The notes beneath the pieces are model-generated. The model did not search any database. It worked only from the letters and a program-made list of their open reading frames with translations, and had not been told where the DNA came from. This document shows positions 1-5,254 of a stretch of DNA of 9,602 nucleotides, in pieces. Source of the stretch: Candidatus Competibacteraceae bacterium. GTDB lineage: Bacteria; Pseudomonadota; Gammaproteobacteria; Competibacterales; Competibacteraceae. The stretch spans positions 1,517 to 11,118 of the forward strand of contig JAGRHI010000280.1 of assembly GCA_020445045.1 (NCBI GenBank). The letters are read 5' to 3'. The stretch's first letter is position 1, and each line of letters opens with the position of its first letter. A program made the position numbers and the translations under genes.

Positions 1-416
1 TGACCGGCACCCGGCCGTTTCAGGGCGCCGACGCCTTCGATATCGCGCTGAAGCACCTTAAGGAGCCGGTGCCGACCCTGCCGGAACCGCTCGACCGCTT
101 TCAGCCGGCGCTCGATCGGCTCTTGGCCAAGGAGCCGGAGGAGCGATTCGCCAGCGCCGAGGAATTGGTGGAAGCGGTCCAGGACGCGGTCGCCGGGAAG
201 ACGGCGGTTCCACGTCCGCCCGAGCGCAAGGCGGCGGTCAAATCCATTCGCGACATGGCCAGCGTTCAGGTTCCGACCAGCGCCGCGCCGCCGTGGCGAC
301 GGGCATTGCCGTGGATTCTGGCCGGCTTGCTGGTCGGGTTGGCGGTGCTGCTGGTCTACGGGTTCTGGCCCGCGCTGTCGACCGCGCTTTCCTCGGTCAT
401 GAGGCCATCCGACTAG
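1..416 (+). CDS. Serine/threonine protein kinase, C-terminal fragment (5' end outside window)
   Basis: The reading frame is open from base 3 to a TAG at 414-416 and gives 137 residues of a larger protein. It begins with TGTRPFQGADAF, the G-x-x-P-F segment of kinase subdomain IX-X in Hanks-type kinases. LDRLLAKEPEERFASAEEL follows, which is the typical end of the catalytic domain, with the conserved subdomain XI arginine in PEERF. The ATP-binding loop, the HRD catalytic loop and the DFG motif would lie upstream and are not visible, so activity cannot be judged. After the kinase domain come a Pro/Ala/Lys-rich linker of about 40 residues, one hydrophobic helix (bases about 309-380, WILAGLLVGLAVLLVYG) and a tail of about 14 residues. 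The kinase domain would be cytoplasmic and anchored by this helix. Family knowledge: such kinases phosphorylate Ser/Thr on bacterial proteins; the substrate here is unknown. It converges on the DUF350 gene with 13 bases between stops. Kinase assignment is strong, role unknown. Confidence 0.85.
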   Translation, partial: TGTRPFQGADAFDIALKHLKEPVPTLPEPLDRFQPALDRLLAKEPEERFASAEELVEAVQDAVAGKTAVPRPPERKAAVKSIRDMASVQVPTSAAPPWRRALPWILAGLLVGLAVLLVYGFWPALSTALSSVMRPSD

Positions 417-429
417 CCGCGCGGCCGGG

Positions 430-837
430 TCAGTAGCTCATGCAGGCGGCGTTGAGGATGCCGATGGCGACCGATAGCGCGCCGAGAAATACGCCGGTGG
501 CGACCCGGCCGGCGGGGATGTCGCGACCGAGTTCGGGCAAGAGCAGGAACCGCGCCGCCAGATAGACCAGCACCTGCACGACCAGGGCGATCAGCCCCCA
601 GACCGCCATGTCGGACAGGCTGACGCTGTGGGTGATGGCGCTGGCCAGCGGCAGCACGAAGCCCAGCACGGCGCCGCCGAGGCTGGCCGCCGCCGCCGCG
701 TTACCCTCGCGGATCAGGGCGATTTCGCGGTAGGGGGTGATGAAGACGTACACCGTCAGAAACAACGCCAACAGGCCGATGGCGGTGGCGAAGTAAGACA
801 GGAACGCGGGCAAACCGGACAGGGATTGGGTCAGCAT
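430..837 (-). CDS. DUF350 family four-helix membrane protein (YjfL-like)
   Basis: The 135-residue product is almost entirely hydrophobic. Four membrane helices are predicted by eye at about residues 10-33, 47-68, 77-99 and 111-133. The segments YREIALIREGNAAAAASLGG and GVFLGALSVAIGILNAACM are typical of DUF350 (UPF0719, E. coli YjfL). The family is built of two copies of a two-helix unit, and the two halves here line up with an offset of 65 residues (GNAAAAASLGG against GRVATGVFLGA). It should sit in the inner membrane; no biochemical function is established for the family. The ATG at 837 is supported by an AAGGA ribosome binding site at 851-847, nine bases upstream. The gene is read in the same direction as rlmD but starts 157 bases beyond its stop and has its own possible promoter, so it may be a separate unit. 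The length is normal for the family. Confidence 0.88.
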   Translation of the reverse strand: MLTQSLSGLPAFLSYFATAIGLLALFLTVYVFITPYREIALIREGNAAAAASLGGAVLGFVLPLASAITHSVSLSDMAVWGLIALVVQVLVYLAARFLLLPELGRDIPAGRVATGVFLGALSVAIGILNAACMSY

Positions 838-846
838 GACGATTCT

Positions 847-851
847 TCCTT
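847..851 (-). promoter_or_regulatory. Ribosome binding site of the DUF350 gene
   Basis: The minus strand reads GGAAGGAAGAATCGTC just before the ATG at 837. The AAGGA core lies nine bases from the start codon, a good Shine-Dalgarno match that decides this start. Confidence 0.7.
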
Positions 852-874
852 CCGTTTCAGTCGGGCATCGGAGA

Positions 875-902
875 AGGATAGCCCAAACCGATGGCCCCCC
901 AA
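875..902 (-). promoter_or_regulatory. Possible sigma-70 promoter of the DUF350 gene, overlapping a 9-bp direct repeat
   Basis: On the minus strand TTGGGG (902-897) and TATCCT (880-875) are separated by 16 bases, a weak but acceptable -35/-10 pair. It would place the transcript start near 868, about 30 bases before the ATG and upstream of the ribosome binding site. A 9-base direct repeat (plus-strand CCCAAACCG at 882-890 and 898-906) spans the -35 box and the spacer. The pairing was found by eye and could be chance in GC-rich DNA. Confidence 0.3.
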
Positions 903-994
903 ACCGCGCGGCGTTCTCGCAGCGGAAGACCCGATCCCAACCTCATTGGCGATGCGGGCTTGGCCGATCTTCACAAAACGCAATGACCGATCCA

Positions 995-2332
995 TTACGT
1001 CCGGCGGACCAACACCGCCATCGATTCGACATGCGCGGTGTGGGGAAACATATCCAGCACCCCAACGCTCTCCAGCCGATAAGCGAAACGGTGAACCAGC
1101 TCACCGACATCCCGCGCCAACGTGGCTGGATGACAGGACACATAGACCACTCGTTCCGCACCCAGCGCGGCCACCCACGGCATCATCTCCAACGCGCCGG
1201 AGCGAGGCGGATCGAGCAAAACCCGCTCGTAACCACCCCGCGCCCATACTTGATCGCGCGGATCGCCAGTCAGATCGGCGGCGTGAAAAATGGCGTTCAC
1301 GGCATCGTTGCGGGCGGCATTGCGCTGCGCCCACTCCACCAGGCTGGCGTCGCCTTCCACGCCGACCACCTCCCGTGCCCGGCGGGCCAGCGCCAAAGTG
1401 AAATTGCCCAATCCGCAGAACAAATCCAGCACCCGATCTTCCGGCCCGATTTGCAGCAATTCGCAAGCCCGCCCGACCAGTTGCCGGTTGATGGTGGCGT
1501 TGACCTGAATGAAGTGCCAGGGTTGAAATTTCAGCTCCAGATCGAAATCCGGCAAGCGATAGCCGAGCACCGGTTGCTTCGGCCACAATGCTTGCACGCT
1601 GTCCGGCCCACCCGGTTGCAGGTAAAGCGCAAAACCGTGCCGCTCGCCGAACGCCTGGAGTCGCGCCCGATCTTCCTCGCTCTGCGGCGCCAACACCCGG
1701 AAATTCAACCCCATCGTTTCGTCTCCGCCGGCGACCTCGATCTGCGGCAAACGATCGCGGATGGACAGGGTATCGATGAGTCGCGCCAGCGGCTCCAGCA
1801 GACCGCCCAGCCGATCATCCAACACCTCGCAGCGGCGCAGGTCGGCCACGAACGGACTATGTCGCTCGCGGAAACCCACCAGGGTACGTCCCTTTTTGGC
1901 GACATGCTTGACCGCCAGCCGCGCCCGCCGCCGATAGCCCCACAGCGGTCCGGTCATGGGTTCCAGCACACGCTCCGGCTGGACCTTGCCGATGTGGGTC
2001 AGACTGTCCAGCAACCAGCGTTGCTTGATGGCGAGTTGCTCGGACGGCAACAAATGTTGCAGGGCGCAGCCACCGCAGATCTCGAAATGGGCGCAGCGCG
2101 GCTCGACTCGCTCCGGCGCGGCCCGCAAGACCTCGATAGTACGCGCTTCGTCGCGACGACTCCGGCGGGCGGTATAGACGCAGCGGACTTCTTCGCCGGG
2201 CAACGCCCCCTCGACGAATACGGCTTTGCCATCCCGTCGCGCCACACCCTGACCTTCATGCGTCAGGTCATCGACGCGAACCACGAACGGTTCCGCTGGA
2301 ATCTTGGATTTTTTGGCCATCGTGCTCGACAT
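995..2332 (-). CDS. rlmD: 23S rRNA (uracil-1939-C5)-methyltransferase RlmD (RumA)
   Basis: The 445-residue protein has the full architecture of RlmD, which uses S-adenosylmethionine to methylate C5 of U1939 in 23S rRNA. An N-terminal TRAM RNA-binding domain occupies about residues 12-70. Four cysteines placed to bind a [4Fe-4S] cluster are C80, C86, C89 (CAHFEICGGC) and C168. The methyltransferase half holds FIQVN (274-278), the SAM-binding LDLFCGLGNF (302-311), LLDPPRSGA (372-380), the catalytic nucleophile C400 in YVSCHPATLARD, and the proposed general base E436 in HTAHVE. The residue after the SC of the catalytic motif is His where the E. coli enzyme has Asn. Length matches E. coli RumA (433 aa) closely. 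The ATG at 2332 has a GGGGA-like site about 11 bases upstream; a second ATG four codons in (2320) has none. The gene lies 64 bases after cysM on the same strand and is probably cotranscribed with it. Confidence 0.95.
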   Translation of the reverse strand: MSSTMAKKSKIPAEPFVVRVDDLTHEGQGVARRDGKAVFVEGALPGEEVRCVYTARRSRRDEARTIEVLRAAPERVEPRCAHFEICGGCALQHLLPSEQLAIKQRWLLDSLTHIGKVQPERVLEPMTGPLWGYRRRARLAVKHVAKKGRTLVGFRERHSPFVADLRRCEVLDDRLGGLLEPLARLIDTLSIRDRLPQIEVAGGDETMGLNFRVLAPQSEEDRARLQAFGERHGFALYLQPGGPDSVQALWPKQPVLGYRLPDFDLELKFQPWHFIQVNATINRQLVGRACELLQIGPEDRVLDLFCGLGNFTLALARRAREVVGVEGDASLVEWAQRNAARNDAVNAIFHAADLTGDPRDQVWARGGYERVLLDPPRSGALEMMPWVAALGAERVVYVSCHPATLARDVGELVHRFAYRLESVGVLDMFPHTAHVESMAVLVRRT

Positions 2333-2372
2333 GAATGGAATGTTCCCCGCCTTGGATCAGGACCGGGAACGC

Positions 2373-2398
2373 AAGGCACCGGGACGGTTCGGCCTTTT
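2373..2398. other. Imperfect inverted repeat in the cysM-rlmD gap
   Basis: On the plus strand AAGGC+ACCG (2373-2381) can pair with CGGT+GCCTT (2385-2388 and 2392-2396), leaving a GGA loop and a three-base TCG bulge. Read on the plus strand the stem runs into TTTT; read on the minus strand, the sense of cysM and rlmD, it has no T-run after it. It begins directly after the cysM stop. It might be a weak transcript-end or RNA-processing hairpin, or no more than chance. Confidence 0.3.
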
Positions 2399-3335
2399 AA
2401 TCGGAAAACAGCCCGGTGGATAGATAACGGTCGCCGCGGTCGCAGATGATGGTGACGATCACCGCGTTCTCGACCTCCCGCGCCAGCCGCAGCGCCACCG
2501 CCACCGCCCCGCCCGCCGATACCCCGCAGCAGATGCCTTCCTCGCGGGCCAGCCGGCGGGTGATCTCCTCGGCTTCCGCCTGATCGACATCCAGGGTTCG
2601 ATCCACCCACGCCGGGTCGAAGACCTTTGGCAGGTACTCCAGCGGCCAACGACGAATGCCGGCGATGCAGGACCCCTCGGTCGGCTGCACGCCGACGACC
2701 CGCACCTGGGGATTCCGTTCCTTGAGATAGCGCGACACTCCCATGATGGTGCCGGTGGTGCCCATGGCGCTGACGAAGTGGGTGACCCGACCGCCGGTGT
2801 CGCGCCAGATTTCGGGACCAGTGGTTTCGTAGTGCGCCAGCGGGTTATCGGGGTTGCCGAACTGGTCGAGCACCCGCCCCTGCCCTTCCCGCTCCAGCCG
2901 CGCGGCCAGGTCGCGAGCGCCCTCCATGCCTTCTTCCTTGCTCACCAGAATCAGTTCGGCGCCGTAGGCCCGCATCGCCGCCCGCCGCTCGGCGCTTTGG
3001 TTTTCCGGCATGATCAATTTCAAGCGGTAGCCCTTCACCGCCGCGATCATCGCCAACGCGATACCGGTATTGCCGCTGGTCGCCTCGATCAGCACATCGC
3101 CGGGCCGGATCTCGCCGCGCGTCTCGGCCCGCTGGATCATGCTCAGCGCCGGCCGGTCCTTGACCGAACCGGCGGGATTGTTGCCCTCCAGTTTTCCCAG
3201 AACGAGACTGCTGGCGGTTCCCGGCAACCGCCGCAACCGAACCAGCGGGGTGTTGCCGACCGTGGATTCGAGCGCGGGATGGCAAACCCCGGATCTCTCT
3301 TTCATCCCGTTTGGGGAAAAGGCGTCATCAAACAT
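2397..3335 (-). CDS. cysM: Cysteine synthase B (O-acetylserine sulfhydrylase B) CysM
   Basis: This 312-residue PLP enzyme makes L-cysteine from O-acetylserine and sulfide; CysM enzymes can also use thiosulfate to give S-sulfocysteine. The PLP lysine is K59 in NNPAGSVKDRPAL. The substrate loop TSGNTG is at 86-91, the phosphate-binding GTTGT loop at 192-196 and GVSAGGA at 271-277. Features that favour CysM over CysK are GIRRWPLEYLP (226-236), a loop tied to thiosulfate recognition in CysM, and the C-terminus CDRGDRYLSTGLF (298-310). The first ATG (3335) is preferred: GGGA lies seven bases upstream and AGGA three, whereas the in-frame ATG at 3305 has no such site. Length is slightly above E. coli CysM (303 aa) because of a short N-terminal extension. 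The gene heads a probable cysM-rlmD operon and is divergent from tamA. The protein is cytoplasmic. Confidence 0.94.
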   Translation of the reverse strand: MFDDAFSPNGMKERSGVCHPALESTVGNTPLVRLRRLPGTASSLVLGKLEGNNPAGSVKDRPALSMIQRAETRGEIRPGDVLIEATSGNTGIALAMIAAVKGYRLKLIMPENQSAERRAAMRAYGAELILVSKEEGMEGARDLAARLEREGQGRVLDQFGNPDNPLAHYETTGPEIWRDTGGRVTHFVSAMGTTGTIMGVSRYLKERNPQVRVVGVQPTEGSCIAGIRRWPLEYLPKVFDPAWVDRTLDVDQAEAEEITRRLAREEGICCGVSAGGAVAVALRLAREVENAVIVTIICDRGDRYLSTGLFSD

Positions 3336-3362
3336 TTTCCTGTCCCGTCAATTGTGATAAGG

Positions 3363-3368
3363 ATTATA
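3363..3368 (-). promoter_or_regulatory. Consensus -10 box (TATAAT) of the probable cysM-rlmD promoter
   Basis: The minus strand reads TATAAT at 3368-3363, followed by a leader of roughly 20 bases that carries the cysM ribosome binding site. A perfect -10 hexamer at the right distance from the start codon is notable in this GC-rich DNA. No good -35 hexamer is found 16-18 bases upstream, so the promoter may need an activator, which would fit a cysteine gene (CysB is the usual regulator), but no binding site was identified. Confidence 0.45.
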
Positions 3369-3460
3369 CCCGCTACCCTTCAGGCAGACCGCGCAAACCC
3401 GGCCCCGTTTCGCCTTGCCCCGATCCCGGCCCGCGCCATCCACCGACCGCAAGCAAGCCA

Positions 3461-5254
3461 ATGCTCATCATGCCTCAATCCGGTTCGACCCTCCTCCAGA
3501 CCTGGTTTCTGTTCTGTTGCCTGACGCTGGCGGTCGACTCGCTGAGCGCTCAGGAGTCCGAGCCGCCGCCCACCGCCAATGCCCCCCTGACCCTGACCGT
3601 CGAAGGCGTGGACGGCCCGTTACGCGACAATGTGCTGGCTTATCTGGAACTCAACCGTTTCGCCGACAAACCCGCGCCGGACGAAGTCCGCCTACGCTGG
3701 CTGCACAACAACGCCGAGCGCGAAATCCGCAAGGCGCTGGAGCCGTTCGGTTATTTCGAACCCACCATCGAGTCGTCCCTGACCCGCACGCCGGAAGGTT
3801 GGGCGGCGCGCTACCGGATCGAACCAGGCCGGCCGCTGCGCATCGCGGAAATCGACGTCAAGGTGCTGGGCGAAGGCGCGCGGGACCCTGCCTTTCAAAA
3901 ACTGCTGGACAACCTACCGCTGGCCCAGGGTCAAACCTTGGACCAGCCCAAATACGAACAGATCAAGTCCGCGATGGAGTCGCTGGCGACCGAACGTGGC
4001 TATTTCAACGCCCGCTTCACCGAGCGCTCCATCCGCGTCGACCTGCAAGCCTACAGCGCGACTATCCACCTGCACTACGATACCGGCCAGCGCTACCGCT
4101 TCGGCAACATCGCCTTCAAGCAGGATTTTCTGTCGCCCGAACTGCTGGCCCGCTACCCTCGCTTCAAGCCCGGCGACCCCTACAACGTCAACCAACTGCT
4201 GAAGCTGCAAAGCGACCTCGGCAACAGCAATTATTTCAGCCGGGTGGAAGTCAACGCACCGCCCGAGACCGGCACCGACATCGCGCCAGTCAATGTGGAA
4301 CTGGACCCCGGCAAGAAACGCAAATACAGCGCCGGCCTGGGTTACGGCACCGACACCGGTTTCCGCGGCAAGCTGCGCGCCGAACAGCGCTGGCTCAATC
4401 CGCAAGGCCATCATTACGAAGCCGAACTGGGATATTCCCAAATCAAATCGCTGCTTGGTTTCAAGTACATGATTCCAGGTAACGATCCGACCACCGACCA
4501 ATATGCCCTCACCGCCAGCTACGTCCGGCAAAACTACAACGACAAGGATTACACAACCTACCAAATCGGTGGTGGTTACCAGCAACAAGATGGCAAGTGG
4601 TTGAAAAACTACACTTTGAACTTGCAGTATGAAGAATACACCATCGGCAACCGGCCCTCGCTCGAGCAATCGCTGTTGCTGATTCCTGGCTTGAACTGGA
4701 CCTGGGTGAACGCCGACGACCGCGCCTATCCTAGCCGTGGCCTGCTGTTCGGCTTCGGACTGCGCGGCGCATCGACCGCGCTGCTGTCGGACACCAATTT
4801 CCTGCAAGGACTGTTGCAACTGCGCTGGATTCACGCCCTGAACGATCGCAACCGGCTGCTCGTCCGCGGCAATCTCGGGGCCACGGCGGTCGATAACTTC
4901 GATAAGCTGCCGACCTCCCTACGCTTCTTCGCCGGCGGCGACGCCAGCGTGCGTGGCTATGCCTACGAAAGCATCGGCCCCACCGACTCGGACGGCACCG
5001 TGGTCGGCGGTCGGAACCTGGTGGTGGCCAGCCTGGAATACGAGCACCGGATTTGGGGGGATTGGGGCGTGGCTGCTTTCGTCGACACCGGCGACGCTTT
5101 CGACGGCGCGTCTCCCGATCTGAAAACCGGCGTCGGGCTCGGGCTGCGCTGGATCTCCCCGGTTGGCCCGCTGCGGGTGGATTTCGCCTCCGGCCTGGAC
5201 CGCCCACCGGGCAGCACCTTTCGTTTTTCCTTCAGCGTCGGACCCGATCTATGA
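3461..5254 (+). CDS. tamA: TamA, Omp85-family outer membrane translocation and assembly protein
   Basis: The 597-residue precursor (E. coli TamA is 577) has a signal peptide with hydrophobic core LLQTWFLFCCLTLAV and likely cleavage near residues 29-31 (DSLSA/QE). Three POTRA domains follow at about 43-121, 124-208 and 211-283. Residues 286-597 form the 16-strand beta-barrel, opening with KYSAGLGYGTDTGFRG. The L6-loop signature of Omp85 proteins is present as FFAGGDASVRGYAYESIGP (VRGY at 497-500). TamA sits in the outer membrane, contacts TamB through its POTRA domains, and helps place certain outer-membrane proteins such as autotransporters. The frame stays open upstream to 3311, but that stretch overlaps cysM and encodes unlike sequence; the ATG at 3461, directly before the signal peptide, is the most sensible start, with an ATG at 3470 as alternative. 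Neither has a clear Shine-Dalgarno site. The stop overlaps the tamB start by four bases. Confidence 0.93.
   Translation: MLIMPQSGSTLLQTWFLFCCLTLAVDSLSAQESEPPPTANAPLTLTVEGVDGPLRDNVLAYLELNRFADKPAPDEVRLRWLHNNAEREIRKALEPFGYFEPTIESSLTRTPEGWAARYRIEPGRPLRIAEIDVKVLGEGARDPAFQKLLDNLPLAQGQTLDQPKYEQIKSAMESLATERGYFNARFTERSIRVDLQAYSATIHLHYDTGQRYRFGNIAFKQDFLSPELLARYPRFKPGDPYNVNQLLKLQSDLGNSNYFSRVEVNAPPETGTDIAPVNVELDPGKKRKYSAGLGYGTDTGFRGKLRAEQRWLNPQGHHYEAELGYSQIKSLLGFKYMIPGNDPTTDQYALTASYVRQNYNDKDYTTYQIGGGYQQQDGKWLKNYTLNLQYEEYTIGNRPSLEQSLLLIPGLNWTWVNADDRAYPSRGLLFGFGLRGASTALLSDTNFLQGLLQLRWIHALNDRNRLLVRGNLGATAVDNFDKLPTSLRFFAGGDASVRGYAYESIGPTDSDGTVVGGRNLVVASLEYEHRIWGDWGVAAFVDTGDAFDGASPDLKTGVGLGLRWISPVGPLRVDFASGLDRPPGSTFRFSFSVGPDL

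Noticed and set aside
416..425. Palindrome GCCGCGCGGC between the kinase and DUF350 stops as a bidirectional terminator
   Set aside because: The palindrome is only ten bases with no loop and no T-run on either side, so it cannot form a useful terminator hairpin.
1..837. Kinase plus DUF350 membrane protein as a defence or signalling cassette
   Set aside because: The genes are convergent, not an operon, and the kinase is incomplete. Neither gene carries defence-specific domains, so there is no sequence support for a joint system.
836..2449. A 537-codon open frame on the plus strand, antisense to rlmD
   Set aside because: It lies fully opposite a clear rlmD gene. The product is rich in Arg, Gln, His and Pro with no recognisable domain, as expected of an antisense frame kept open by GC-rich third positions.
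3311..3460. An N-terminal extension of TamA from the ATG at 3311
   Set aside because: It would overlap the start of cysM, has Pro/Arg-rich sequence unlike a signal peptide, and would place the true signal peptide about 50 residues inside the protein.
3914..4834. A 306-codon open frame on the minus strand, antisense to tamA
   Set aside because: It is opposite POTRA and barrel sequence of a clear tamA. The translation is a compositionally biased Val/Gln/Gly-rich string without motifs.
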